The position numbers and the translations under genes are program-made. Shown one piece after another: positions 44,776 through 54,000 of a stretch of 64,000 bases of DNA (position 1 is the first letter of the stretch; every line of letters starts with the position of its first letter). Origin of the DNA: Planctomycetota bacterium (GTDB taxonomy: Bacteria > Planctomycetota > B15-G4). The stretch is taken from assembly GCA_021604805.1 (NCBI GenBank), contig BQJR01000003.1, positions 310,001 to 374,000 on the forward strand, read 5' to 3'. The notes beneath the pieces are model-generated. The model did no database searches, had not been told where the DNA came from, and saw nothing but the letters and a program-made list of their open reading frames with translations.

Positions 44776-45624
44776 ATGGAACTCGGACTCAGTGACAAGA
44801 ACGTGTTGATCACCGGCGCGTCGGGCGGCATCGGACGCGCACTCGCCAGCGCTTTCGGCGGGGAAGGCTGCGGCCTCGTGTTGCACGCGCACCGTGGAGG
44901 CGAAGGCCTGCGCACTTGGCTGGCCGAGCAAGCTTTCGCCGCGCGCACAGAAGTCCTCGAGGCCGACCTGCGGGAACCCGCCGCGCTCGACGAAGGCCTC
45001 GCGCGCGCGCGCGAGCGCCTCGGCCGCATCGACATCGCCGTGGCGAACGCCGGTCTCTGGCCCGTCGACGACGTGCCGATCCATCGCATGGACCCCGACC
45101 GGTTGACCAACACCGTGGGCGTGAACTTGCTCGGCGCGACCTACACTGCCGCCGCCTTCCTGCGCGGCCTCGCGTCCGCCGGCCCGCGCCCCGACGGCCA
45201 CGGCGCCTCGCTCGTGTTCATCGGTTCCACCGCGGGCGCCGTGGGCGAGAGCGGTCACGGCGACTACGCGCTCGCCAAAGCCGGGCTGGTCGGCTTGGCG
45301 CAGACGCTCAAGCACGAGATCGTCGACCTGGATCCCTACGGACGCGTGAACGTGGTGCAACCCGGCTGGACGGTCACGCACATGGTGCGCCCGGCGCTCA
45401 GCGTGCCGGGTGTCGTGTCGCGCGTGGTGGCCACGATGCCGCTGCGTCAACTCGCGCGCGCCGCCGACATCGCGCGCAGCGTGTTGTGCTTGAGTTCACC
45501 GTTGGCCTCGCGGCACACGAGCGGTCAGGTGCTCACCGTGGCCGGCGGCATGGAAGGCCGTCTGCGCTGGACTCCTGAGCAGGTCGACGAAGACGCCGTC
45601 CGCGCGCGCCTCGCCGACGACTGA
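44776..45624 (+). CDS. Short-chain dehydrogenase/reductase
   Basis: 282 residues from ATG 44776. The classical SDR fold is complete: cofactor motif TGASGGIG at residues 13-20, the AVANAGLW segment (NAG), the catalytic Ser in FIGSTAG, Tyr164 and Lys168 in YALAK, and a C-terminal TSGQVLTVAGGM that resembles the 3-oxoacyl-ACP reductase/FabG end. NADP preference and substrate cannot be judged. It is alone in its orientation, divergent from the MATE gene and convergent with crcB. Confidence 0.9.
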   Translation: MELGLSDKNVLITGASGGIGRALASAFGGEGCGLVLHAHRGGEGLRTWLAEQAFAARTEVLEADLREPAALDEGLARARERLGRIDIAVANAGLWPVDDVPIHRMDPDRLTNTVGVNLLGATYTAAAFLRGLASAGPRPDGHGASLVFIGSTAGAVGESGHGDYALAKAGLVGLAQTLKHEIVDLDPYGRVNVVQPGWTVTHMVRPALSVPGVVSRVVATMPLRQLARAADIARSVLCLSSPLASRHTSGQVLTVAGGMEGRLRWTPEQVDEDAVRARLADD

Positions 45625-45708
45625 GCCGCAACGCGTCACGCGAACGCGAGGGCCGCCCCACTCGCAGGCAGCGCATCGATCAGCAGCTGACGCGAGCCAG
45701 CCGAACGC

Positions 45709-46089
45709 TCAGCGCAACACCGCCGTCATCCCGGCGCGACCGATCATCAGCGCCGCGAAGCCGAGCAGCAGCTGACCGAACACGTTCAGCGCCGCCGCGC
45801 CCCAGCGCCCGTGTTCGATCAGCGCGAGGTTCTCGAAGGACCACGTGGAAAAGGTCGTGAAGGAACCGAGCAAGCCGACGCCGAGCAGCAGCCGCCAGCG
45901 TTCCTGCGCCGCCGGGCCGTGCGCCAAGGCCGCCGCGATCGCGCCGAGCAACAAGCAGCCGAGCAGGTTCACCAGCAGCGTGCCCACCGGGAAGTCCGCA
46001 CCGGCGCGCGCCTGCGCCCACTGAGCGAGCACGTGTCGGCCGACTGCACCGAGCGCGCCACCTACGGCCACAGCGATGAGTTCGGTCAT
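45709..46089 (-). CDS. crcB: CrcB/Fluc fluoride channel
   Basis: 126 residues from the ATG at 46089, typical length for one Fluc subunit; upstream ATGs would add a long non-membrane extension. Four helices with family signatures GGALGAVGRHVL, GTLLVNLLGCLLLG and GLLGSFTTFSTWSFE, the last containing the Phe-rich fluoride path. It works as an antiparallel homodimer exporting fluoride. No crcB riboswitch was found in front of it. It is divergent from the arsenic operon across about 118 bases. Confidence 0.92.
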   Translation of the reverse strand: MTELIAVAVGGALGAVGRHVLAQWAQARAGADFPVGTLLVNLLGCLLLGAIAAALAHGPAAQERWRLLLGVGLLGSFTTFSTWSFENLALIEHGRWGAAALNVFGQLLLGFAALMIGRAGMTAVLR

Positions 46090-46137
46090 GGCGAACGACG
46101 CGCGAGCGCGCCCCTTGCGAGGGGAAGTGAGGCTCCC

Positions 46138-46143
46138 TAGGAT
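46138..46143 (+). promoter_or_regulatory. Putative -10 element TAGGAT of the arsenic operon
   Basis: TAGGAT, 64 bases before the GTG of the aquaporin gene, leaving a leader of about 55-60 bases that contains overlapping inverted repeats. Confidence 0.35.
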
Positions 46144-46153
46144 CCGATTCTGC

Positions 46154-46181
46154 GAGGGTCGATCCACCCTCAGTTGCTGAG
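46154..46181 (+). promoter_or_regulatory. Overlapping, mutually exclusive hairpins in the arsenic operon leader
   Basis: GAGGGT (46154-46159) pairs with ACCCTC (46166-46171) across a 6-base loop, and CTCAG (46169-46173) pairs with CTGAG (46177-46181) across a 3-base loop. The two stems share bases 46169-46171, so only one can form. This could be an attenuator, an RNA switch or a DNA operator. It is not a recognised riboswitch. Confidence 0.4.
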
Positions 46182-46207
46182 AGTTCTCCCGACCGGAACA
46201 CGCCCGC

Positions 46208-46903
46208 GTGCAGCGACCACCCCCACAACGTCTGCTCGCGGAAGCGCTCGGCACCTTTGGATTGGTGGCCGTGGGCACGGGCGCCATGCTGCTCGAAGGC
46301 GGCCGCTCTGGCTGGCTCGGCGCGGTCGGGATCGCACTCTCCTTCGGCCTCGTGGTCGTGGCCATGGTGTTGATCTTCGGACGCGCATCGGGCGCACACA
46401 TCAACCCGGCCGTCACCTTCGCCGCCTTCTCGGCCGGCCTGATCGCACGCCGCGACGTGCTGCCCTACATGCTCGCGCAGTGTGTCGGCGCGATCGCAGC
46501 GAGCGCCCTGCTCGCCGTGTGGGCCGCGCCCGGCTCCGCGCTCGGCGCGACCTTGCCGGCCGTGCCGCTCGCAGCGGCGTTCGCCATCGAGGTCGGGGTC
46601 ACGGGTCTGCTGGTCTACGTGATCCTGCGCGTGATCTCGCGCCCCGACGCCACGCTGCCGCGCATCGCTTGGCGCGTGGGTGCCACGGTGAGCCTGCTGG
46701 CCTTCGTGTCCGGCCCCGCCACCGGGGCCTCGATGAACCCGGCGCGCAGCCTCGGCCCGGCGCTCGTGAGCGGCAACGTCAGCGCGCTCTGGCTCTACTT
46801 GATCGCGCCCGTGTTGGGCGCTTGGTTGGCCGTGCAGGCTTGCAAGCGCTCTGCGGGTGCGGCCTGTTTCGAGAGCGTGAACAGCAGCGAGCCGTGTCGA
46901 TGA
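46208..46903 (+). CDS. Aquaporin-family channel (arsenite-type)
   Basis: 231 residues from a GTG start. The MIP family's two NPA boxes are present as HINPAVTF and SMNPARSL with six membrane helices. The AEALGTFGLVAVGTG opening is characteristic. Coupling to arsC (ATGA overlap at 46900-46903) fits AqpS-type channels that let arsenite leave the cell after arsenate reduction. A MIP of general water or glycerol transport would be the alternative. No arsB, acr3 or arsR is adjacent. Confidence 0.87.
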   Translation: MQRPPPQRLLAEALGTFGLVAVGTGAMLLEGGRSGWLGAVGIALSFGLVVVAMVLIFGRASGAHINPAVTFAAFSAGLIARRDVLPYMLAQCVGAIAASALLAVWAAPGSALGATLPAVPLAAAFAIEVGVTGLLVYVILRVISRPDATLPRIAWRVGATVSLLAFVSGPATGASMNPARSLGPALVSGNVSALWLYLIAPVLGAWLAVQACKRSAGAACFESVNSSEPCR

Positions 46904-47313
46904 GTGCTTCGAAGACCCGCGCGCCCAAGGTGCTCTTCGTGTGCGTGCAGAACGCCTGCCGCAGTCAGATGGCGCAAGGCTTCGCGCTGCAACTCGGGCT
47001 CGACGCGCACAGCGCGGGCAGCGCGCCGTCGGGACAAGTGAACCCGAAAGCGATCGCCTCGATGGCCGCTGTCGGGATCGCGCTCGACGACCACGCGAGC
47101 ACCGGTCTCGACGAGTTGCGCGGCGTGCCCTTCGACGCCACCGTCACCATGGGTTGCGGCGACGCCTGCCCGTTCGTCCCCGCGCCGCTGCGCGAAGACT
47201 GGAACATCCCCGACCCGAAGGACATGGACAGCGAGGCCTTCGCCGAAGTGCGCGAGCTCGTGCGTCGGCAAGTGACCGAGCTGGCCGAGCGGCTGCGCGC
47301 GGCGGCGGAATGA
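46900..47313 (+). CDS. arsC: Arsenate reductase, low-molecular-weight phosphatase type
   Basis: 137 residues. The P-loop CVQNACR gives the CX5R motif with nucleophile Cys15 and Arg21; Ser22 follows. Further cysteines in MGCGDACPFVP fit the thioredoxin-linked redox relay of ArsC. DWNIPDP near residue 105 supplies the general acid Asp. The enzyme reduces arsenate to arsenite. It is overlapped on both sides, by the aquaporin upstream and by the acyl-CoA synthetase downstream (ATGA at 47310-47313). Confidence 0.92.
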   Translation: MSASKTRAPKVLFVCVQNACRSQMAQGFALQLGLDAHSAGSAPSGQVNPKAIASMAAVGIALDDHASTGLDELRGVPFDATVTMGCGDACPFVPAPLREDWNIPDPKDMDSEAFAEVRELVRRQVTELAERLRAAAE

Positions 47314-49004
47314 CGGGCGGAGGCGCGCGCGCGGTGCCCGTCGACACGCTGCTCACGCGGCTCGACACCCATGCGCGCGAGCGACCGGACGCGCTCTTGC
47401 TGCGCGGACCGTGGGGCGCGCTCACCGCGATCGAACTCGCCGCCGGTGTCGCGCGCGCCGAACACTGGTTGCTCGAGCGCGGACTCGGCGCGGCGGGCGC
47501 GCAGACTGCGGACGCAGACCTTCCTGCGCGACTCGGCCTATGCCTCGAGAAAGGTGCGGCCTTCGTGTTGCTGCACCTCGCGGCGCTGCGACGCGGGCTC
47601 GTGATCCTGCCGCTGAACCCGCGCGCCCCCGCCAGTGAGCGCGACGCGCTGCTCGCCGAAGCCGGCGCCGCCACGCTCGTGCTCGACGACACCCTCCCCG
47701 CCGGCGCGCCCGACTGCGCCGTGCACCGCCTCCCCACCGACGAGCTCTTCGATGCGCTCGCGGGCGCCGCCCCGGCCCCGCACGACCGCAACGCCGCCGC
47801 CGAGCGCGCGCACGCCGCCCACGCGCCACCGTCCGAGGCGCAGGCCGCCGTCACGCCGCTGCCCACTGCCGACGCCCCCGCCGTGATGCTCGCGACCTCG
47901 GGCACCACCGGCCGCCCGAAACTCGCCGTCCACACGCACACCTCGCTGGCGGCGAACCAGCGCGCCTTGCAAACCGCCTGGCGTTGGTCCGCCGACGACG
48001 CCTTGCTGCACGTGCTGCCGCACTTCCACGTGCACGGCTTGTTCGTCGCGCTGCACGGGGCCTTGTGGGCTGGCGCCGAGACGCACTTCGCGCGCCGCTT
48101 CGACAGCGACGACGTCTGGGCGGAACTCGCCGCGGGCCGCGTGAGCGTGTTCATGTCCGTGCCCACGATGGTGCACCGCATGCTCGCCGGTGCGGCGGGT
48201 GCATCGCCAGGCAACGCGTCGCGTGGCAGCGCAACCGTCGAGGAGGGCGCACAGGCTGCCGGTGCGTCGCGAAGGCATGCTCGACAGGTCGGCCGGCTGC
48301 GCTTGATGACGTGCGGCAGCGCGCCGCTGTCGCTCGAGGACCGCGCCGCCTTCGTGGAGCGCTGCGGCGTGTCGATCGTGGAGCGCTACGGCATGACCGA
48401 AACCGGCATCCTCACCAGCCAGTCGCTCGACGCACCCCGCGACGCGGGCGGCGTGGGCGACGCGCTGCCGGGCGTCGAGTTGCGCGTGGCCTCCTCGAGC
48501 ACACACGTCGCGTTGCCCCTCGGCGAGGAAGGCGAAGTCCAAGTGCGCGGCGACTCACTCTTCGCCGGCTACTGGCAACGCCCCGAAGCCGACGCCGAAC
48601 TCTTCACGCCCGATGGTTGGTTGCGCACCGGCGACCTCGGCGCGCTCAGCCCAAGCGGCGAACTCACGTTGCTCGGCCGCAGCAAGGACCTCGTGATCAG
48701 CGGCGGCTTCAACGTGCACCCGCGCGAGGTCGAGCTCGTGCTGGAGCAACACGCCGCGGTCGACCAAGCCGCCGTGCTCGGTGTGGCCGACGCCGACTTC
48801 GGCGAGCGCGTGATCGCCGCGGTCGTGCTCGCAAGCAGCGCGTCACCGAGCGAAACCCTCGCGCGCACACTCATCGCGCACTGCCGCGCCCAGCTCGCCG
48901 CCTACAAGTGCCCGAAGCGCGTGCTGTTCCGCGAGCAGCTGCCGCGCAACGCGATGGGTAAGCTGATGAAGGTGGCGCTCAAGCGTGAGTTGAGGTTGAG
49001 CTGA
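47310..49004 (+). CDS. AMP-binding acyl-CoA synthetase-like protein
   Basis: 564 residues from an ATG that overlaps arsC. Adenylating-enzyme motifs are complete: the phosphate loop LATSGTTGRPKLAVHTH, RYGMTETG, GWLRTGDLG, LGRSKDLVISGGFNVHPREVE and the C-terminal catalytic Lys in PRNAMGKLMK. The organisation is like malonyl-CoA/long-chain acyl-CoA synthetases. A low-complexity insert (about residues 290-320, GNASRGSATVEEGAQAAGASR) interrupts the middle. Carboxylate substrate unknown. Its linkage to arsC is unexpected. Confidence 0.88.
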   Translation: MTGGGARAVPVDTLLTRLDTHARERPDALLLRGPWGALTAIELAAGVARAEHWLLERGLGAAGAQTADADLPARLGLCLEKGAAFVLLHLAALRRGLVILPLNPRAPASERDALLAEAGAATLVLDDTLPAGAPDCAVHRLPTDELFDALAGAAPAPHDRNAAAERAHAAHAPPSEAQAAVTPLPTADAPAVMLATSGTTGRPKLAVHTHTSLAANQRALQTAWRWSADDALLHVLPHFHVHGLFVALHGALWAGAETHFARRFDSDDVWAELAAGRVSVFMSVPTMVHRMLAGAAGASPGNASRGSATVEEGAQAAGASRRHARQVGRLRLMTCGSAPLSLEDRAAFVERCGVSIVERYGMTETGILTSQSLDAPRDAGGVGDALPGVELRVASSSTHVALPLGEEGEVQVRGDSLFAGYWQRPEADAELFTPDGWLRTGDLGALSPSGELTLLGRSKDLVISGGFNVHPREVELVLEQHAAVDQAAVLGVADADFGERVIAAVVLASSASPSETLARTLIAHCRAQLAAYKCPKRVLFREQLPRNAMGKLMKVALKRELRLS

Positions 49005-49006
49005 CT

Positions 49007-49034
49007 GCGGGCGACGCGCGCGTCAGCCGCCCGC
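49007..49034. terminator. Terminator-like hairpin between convergent genes
   Basis: GCGGGCG (49007-49013) pairs with CGCCCGC (49028-49034), and the inner GACGCG/CGCGTC can extend it. It lies in the 35-base gap between the acyl-CoA synthetase and the toroid gene, with no clear T-run. Confidence 0.4.
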
Positions 49035-49039
49035 GCGCC

Positions 49040-50236
49040 TCACGGGAAGCCAGCTTCCAGTTCGCCCATCGCAGACTCGTAGCGCAGCACGCTGCCGAGC
49101 AGCACTTGCGTGAGCGCGGCGCCGTCGAGCGTGCCACCGAAGGATCCCGGCTCGCACGGCTCGGTGACCGGCGAGAGACAGGCGGGACGCTTCATCGCCT
49201 GACTCACGAGTTTCGAGGCGAGGCCCGGATCGCGGGCTTCACCGGGCAACGTGCGCGTCGCAAGCCACGTCCACAGGCGCGCCTCGGGCGTGCCGAACTC
49301 GACGACGTCGCGGGACACGCGTTGCGCGAAGGCGCGCAGCGTGGACTTCGAGAACTCGTCGCGCGAGGCAGGCTCCACGAAGCTGAGCACCGCCAAGGAC
49401 GCGAGCGCTGCAAGCGCGACCGGCTCCGTGGACGCATCGTCGGCGAGCGCCGCGTCCACCTGCTGACGGCAAGCGGTGCGCGCCAGCTCGCGGGCGATGT
49501 CGCGAGTTGACGCCGCAGGCAGCCCACGCATCTGCGCGGCGACGAGCGCGTACGTGGCCCACGCGCTCGTGTTCGCGGACCCGGCGTCAGGCCAAGTGCC
49601 ATCGCTCGACTGCCGCGCGACGAGATGATCGAGCGCGAGGTTCGCGCGTGCACTCAAGTCGGCATCGCCGGTGAAACCCGCGAGGTCCACGAAGGCTAGC
49701 GTGGCAAAGGTGTGCGCAAGCAGGTCGGGACCGCGCGCACCGAAGCGCCCGCGGTCGACGTCGTCGGGCGCGAGCTGCTGCGCGTTCTCGAGGAAGCGCA
49801 GCGCGCGTTGGAGTTCGTCGGTGAACGGATGCTCACCGCGCGGCCACTTCGATGGGCCCGGAAGGCTGTAGCCGAGATTCGTGAAGGCCCAGAGCACGAG
49901 TGCCGTGGTGCCGACGCGCGCGCTGGGCTCCGCGCCCTCAGGTCCCCACGAACCGTCGGCCTGCTGCGCTTCCGCGAAGTGCGCAAACGTGGGGTCCGCG
50001 GGATGCGCTCCGGGCGCTGAGGCCGGGCCGCAGGCGACGCCGCCACCTTCCCGGGGCGTGCACGACATGCCGATCTGGCTCGCGGCGAGCACGACGGGCG
50101 TGTCGTCCTGCGCGGCGGCTGAACGCAAGCACATCCCCACAACGACGCAGACGCCCGTGAAGCCCAGCATGCAAGTGAAGCGGCTGCGCACCAGCGCTCG
50201 AATTCTTGCGAGCTCCGATGGCCTGTCAGAGCGCAT
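49040..50236 (-). CDS. Secreted alpha-alpha toroid (prenyltransferase/squalene cyclase-fold) protein
   Basis: 398 residues from the ATG at 50236 (a GTG one codon upstream also fits). The N-terminal segment CMLGFTGVCVVVGMCLRSAAAQ is a signal peptide. The body is a series of helical repeats with QxxDGSWG (QQADGSWGPEG, RQSSDGTWPDAG), the QW motif of squalene-hopene cyclases and prenyltransferases. The DxDD catalytic motif is not found, so it is probably not a cyclase; exported toroid proteins of this fold are common in planctomycetes. It directly follows the membrane protein gene at 50240-50842. Confidence 0.75.
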   Translation of the reverse strand: MRSDRPSELARIRALVRSRFTCMLGFTGVCVVVGMCLRSAAAQDDTPVVLAASQIGMSCTPREGGGVACGPASAPGAHPADPTFAHFAEAQQADGSWGPEGAEPSARVGTTALVLWAFTNLGYSLPGPSKWPRGEHPFTDELQRALRFLENAQQLAPDDVDRGRFGARGPDLLAHTFATLAFVDLAGFTGDADLSARANLALDHLVARQSSDGTWPDAGSANTSAWATYALVAAQMRGLPAASTRDIARELARTACRQQVDAALADDASTEPVALAALASLAVLSFVEPASRDEFSKSTLRAFAQRVSRDVVEFGTPEARLWTWLATRTLPGEARDPGLASKLVSQAMKRPACLSPVTEPCEPGSFGGTLDGAALTQVLLGSVLRYESAMGELEAGFP

Positions 50237-50239
50237 CAC

Positions 50240-50842
50240 TCAGCCCTCCTCGGAGTCGTCGGAAACCGGATGCGCTTCGCCCCAAGTGCGGATGCTCGTG
50301 AGCAACGACGCGAACTCAGTACCACCGTGAGTCATGATGCGTACGAGACCCGGGACGTCGTCAGCCTCGCTTGCTTGGAGGAAGCGCGCCCAGAGTTCGT
50401 TGTCGATTCGGTAGGCGGTCAGACTCGCCTGCATGCTGGAGCTCATCCCCGAGTCGGAGATCGAGGTCCAGCAACCTTCGCGCTCCCAGGCGTGCTCGTG
50501 GCGGGGAACGTTGTCGGCGATCCAGATCGAGACGTCGGCCGAGGACGCCGATGTCACGGTGTAAGTCTCGCCCTCGAGGTGGACTTCGCGCTTCGCGCGA
50601 CAACCAGGGCAACCCTCGGTGCCGCGCCTGCCGCGCCATTCGGGTTGCGTCGAGCCGCCACGATCACGCCTGCCGTCGTCGACCTCGAAGTTGCCGCTCA
50701 CGTAGGTCGCCATCTTCGGCAGGTTCCAGGCGCCGAAGGCCCCGCCGCCGAGCAGCGTGAGCGACGTGCTGACGATCACGAGCAACGACCAGCGCCGGAT
50801 CTGCGGGAGCTGTTCGCGGAGTGTGGGAGGGTCGCGGGTCAC
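50240..50842 (-). CDS. Single-span membrane protein with CxxC motif
   Basis: 200 residues from a GTG at 50842, a start supported by a TATCGT box ending 6 bases before it. A helix near residues 17-38 (LLVIVSTSLTLLGGGAFGAW) is followed by a soluble part with a CPGC motif near residue 80 and a further Cys about 60 residues on. I do not recognise the family. The stop is directly followed by the start of the toroid gene, so they are one operon. Confidence 0.55.
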   Translation of the reverse strand: MTRDPPTLREQLPQIRRWSLLVIVSTSLTLLGGGAFGAWNLPKMATYVSGNFEVDDGRRDRGGSTQPEWRGRRGTEGCPGCRAKREVHLEGETYTVTSASSADVSIWIADNVPRHEHAWEREGCWTSISDSGMSSSMQASLTAYRIDNELWARFLQASEADDVPGLVRIMTHGGTEFASLLTSIRTWGEAHPVSDDSEEG

Positions 50843-50848
50843 GGCACC

Positions 50849-50854
50849 ACGATA
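50849..50854 (-). promoter_or_regulatory. Putative -10 element TATCGT
   Basis: On the minus strand TATCGT ends 6 bases before the GTG at 50842, matching the spacing of other leaderless-type starts in the window. Confidence 0.4.
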
Positions 50855-51003
50855 CAGCACCCTGGAACAGGCCCAGCGTTTCCGGCGACGCGCGCGCCCC
50901 GTAAGCTCAAGGGCGCGACTCGCGGCCGCCCGCGTGCCGCACGAGTTCTCGCAGGCTGGTCCCAAGCCGCACGCTCGCCCGTTCACTCTTCGCCCCACCG
51001 CGC

Positions 51004-54000
51004 ATGACCGCTTCCGATCCTGTCGCTGAACGCATCGTGCTCGAGTTCTTGCGGCGGTATGCCGAGGACGCGCGGCGCGGCGTGGCGCTGGGCGTCGAAC
51101 ATTATCAGGCGCTCTATCCGCAGCACGCGGCGCGCATCGCGTTGGAGTGGGACGCGCTGCAGCAACCCGAGGACAACCCCACGCGCCGGCTCGGGCCGTA
51201 TCGCTTGCACGAGGTGCTCGGGCGCGGCGGGCAAGGCGTGGTGCATCGCGCGGTCGACGAACGCATCGGGCGCACCGTCGCACTGAAACTCCTGCCCGGC
51301 CTGGCGGGCGAGGACGGCCTGCCCGCGCGCGTGCAACGCGAAGTCGAAGCCATCGCGCGGCTCGATCATCCCGGGCTCGGCGTGGTCTACGAAGCCGGCG
51401 TGCTCGAAGGCCAAGTGTTCCTCGCCATGCGCTACGTGCCCGGGCGCTCGCTCGCCGAGCTCATGTCGGAGCGCAGCGTCGCGGCGCACAGTGGCGACGC
51501 GCCCACGCGCGGCCGTCGTGATCGGCTGCGCGACGACGTCGGCCTCGTGGAGAAACTCGCGCGCGCCCTGCACACCGCGCACGAAGCCGGCGTGGTGCAT
51601 CGCGACGTGAAGCCCGCGAACGTGATGATCCACGAGAGCGGCGAACCGGTGCTGCTCGACTTCGGTCTCGCGCGCGCCGACGACAGCGAACTCGCCACGC
51701 TCACCGCCAGCGGCGAGCTGCTCGGCACCACCGCCTACATGGCGCCCGAGCGTTTGAGCGGTGAGGGCAGCGCCGACCGGCGCGTGGATGTCTGGTCGCT
51801 GGGCGTGCTGCTCTACGAGTTGCTCACCGGTCGTCGCCCTTTCGAAGGCCCGGGCATGGACGAACTCTCGCGGCGCATCCGCGTGGAGGAACCCAGCGAC
51901 CCGCGGCGCCTCGAGCGCGGCATCCCGCGCGACCTCGCCGTGGTGCTCGGCACCGCGCTCGAGAAGGACCTCGGCCGTCGCTACCCGACGGCACTGGACT
52001 TCGCCGAGGAACTCGCGCGCGTGCGCGCCGGACGTCCGGTGCACGCCAAGCCGCCGAACCCGCTCGGACGTTTGCGCCGCTGGGCCTGGCGTCATCAGGC
52101 GCTCGCGGCGCTCACGCTCGTGGTGCTCGCCGCGCTGATCGGCAGCGCCTGGGCCGCGCTGGCCTTCTCGGATCTGGCCGACGCCGAACGCGAATCGCGC
52201 GAGAGTGTCGAGGCGCTCAACACGGAGTTGCAGACGCGGCAGCAAGAACTCGTCGCCGCAGTGGAACGCGAGCAACTCGCCGCCGAACGCGAACGTCTCG
52301 CCGCGGAGAGTGAACGCCTGGCCGCCACACGCGAACGCGACGCACGCCGCGCCGCCGAAGCGCTGCTCGTGCAACGCGGCGCCGAACGCGCCGAGCTGTT
52401 GCAACTCAACGGCGCGCTCGGACGTCGTTGGGAGATGCTCGACACGCTCGCCGCCGCCGCCGCCACGCGCACAGAGCTCGCCGCGCCGCTGCCCGACGAC
52501 CTGCCCTCGCGTCTCAGGCTGCGCAACCTCGCGACCTCCGCGCTGCTCACACCCGACGCGCGCCACGACCGCGTGATCCAGCGCAGCAGCCTCGGCGCCG
52601 GTCGCTTCTCGAAGGATGCCTCGCGCCTCGCGCTCACTTGGGTCGCGCCCGACTTCCAGTCGTCGGGCGTACGCATCCTGAACACGTCCACCGGCGCCGA
52701 AGAGCTGCGCATGGACGCCAGCTACCTGGTGTCGAACTCGTTCAGCGTGACGCTCGCGGAGGATGGCGCGCACCTCGTGATCCCGCGCTCGGACGCGATC
52801 AGCGTCTGGCGCACGCGCGACGCCCATCACGCGCAACAGGTGACGATCCCCGAAGACATCGGCCCCACCGACAAGGTCAGCCGCTGGGAAGTCGCGTTCT
52901 TCCCCGGCGAGCGCTACCTCGTAGGCGTGGGCGCACCCGGTCATCACCCCACGCTGCCCGCGGGTTGGGCGATCTGGGACCTCGGGTCGGGGGACACGGT
53001 GCAGAGCCGCGCCGGCTCGCCCGACATGAACGACTGGTTGGCCTTCGCGCCCGACGACTCGCACTTGCTCCTGCCCGTGAGCGCCACACGCATGCAACTG
53101 CTGCGCCTGCCGGTCAGCGCCGAGGGCGCGCCGAAGATCGCCGAGCTCGAAGCGCCCGCCGAAGTGCGCGCCGCCCTGCTCGACATGGGCGCCGATCCCG
53201 AGGTCACGCTGCTGCTGCGCCCCGCCGACAGCCCCGTGGATGAGATCGCTCGCATGGCTCTCGACGGCGAACTGCTCGCGCGTCGCGCTTTGCCCGCGCG
53301 CAGCTCGGAGGATTGCGGACTGCTGCGTCGCTCGCCCGACGGCGCCACGCTGGCCCTGGCCACCGAGCATGGCGACCTGCTGCTGCTCGACGCGCAGGAC
53401 CTCAGCCCGCGTCTGCGCATCCCCGCCCACTCGCCGCGCAGGCTCGAAGACCTGCGCTTCTCAGCCGACGGCAACGAGGTACTGAGTCACTCGCCGCAGG
53501 AAGGCAGCGACGCCTGGGAGCTCGTGGCCACCCCCGGTCTCGAACACACACTTCCTCTGCGTCCGCAGAAAGAGCGCGCGCTCGCCTGGTCGGGCGACGG
53601 GCAGCTCGTGGCCGCCTTGCCGACCGGGCATCGCGCGCCGAGCCTCTCACGCCCCGACGGCAGCACGCGCGACTTACCGCGCCTGGAGTTGCCCGACGGC
53701 GCCGCGCCGCTCGAACTCTTGGCGCTGGATGCCACGGGCGCGCGCGTGGCCGCCGTCGCTGAGGGAGCAGCCTGGTTGTGGACGCTGCCCGATGCTCGCC
53801 CCACCTCGCTGCCTTGCCCCGACGACGGCACCCCGCTCGCGCTCGCCTTCGGCCCCGACGGCGCCCCGCGCCTGCTCACGCGCCGCGCCGACGGCAACGA
53901 AGAACTCGTGCGACTGGACACCGGCGAAGCCCACGAACTCCCCGGCTTCACGCGCGAGCACTGGATCACCCCCGACGCCAGCTTGCAGCGCGCACTGCTC

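Noticed and set aside
46090-46137. Fluoride (crcB) riboswitch in front of the fluoride channel
   Set aside because: No GGnGATGG-type motif or pseudoknot sequences are seen on the minus strand before the ATG.
46175-46207. GCTGAGAG upstream of the aquaporin gene as a TPP (thi-box) riboswitch
   Set aside because: Only CTGAGA is present. The AACCTGA segment and the long P1/P3 stems of a TPP riboswitch are missing, and the gene is not a thiamine gene.
49040-50236. Functional squalene-hopene cyclase
   Set aside because: QW-type repeats are present but no DxDD catalytic motif is found, the protein is about 200 residues shorter than cyclases and it is exported.
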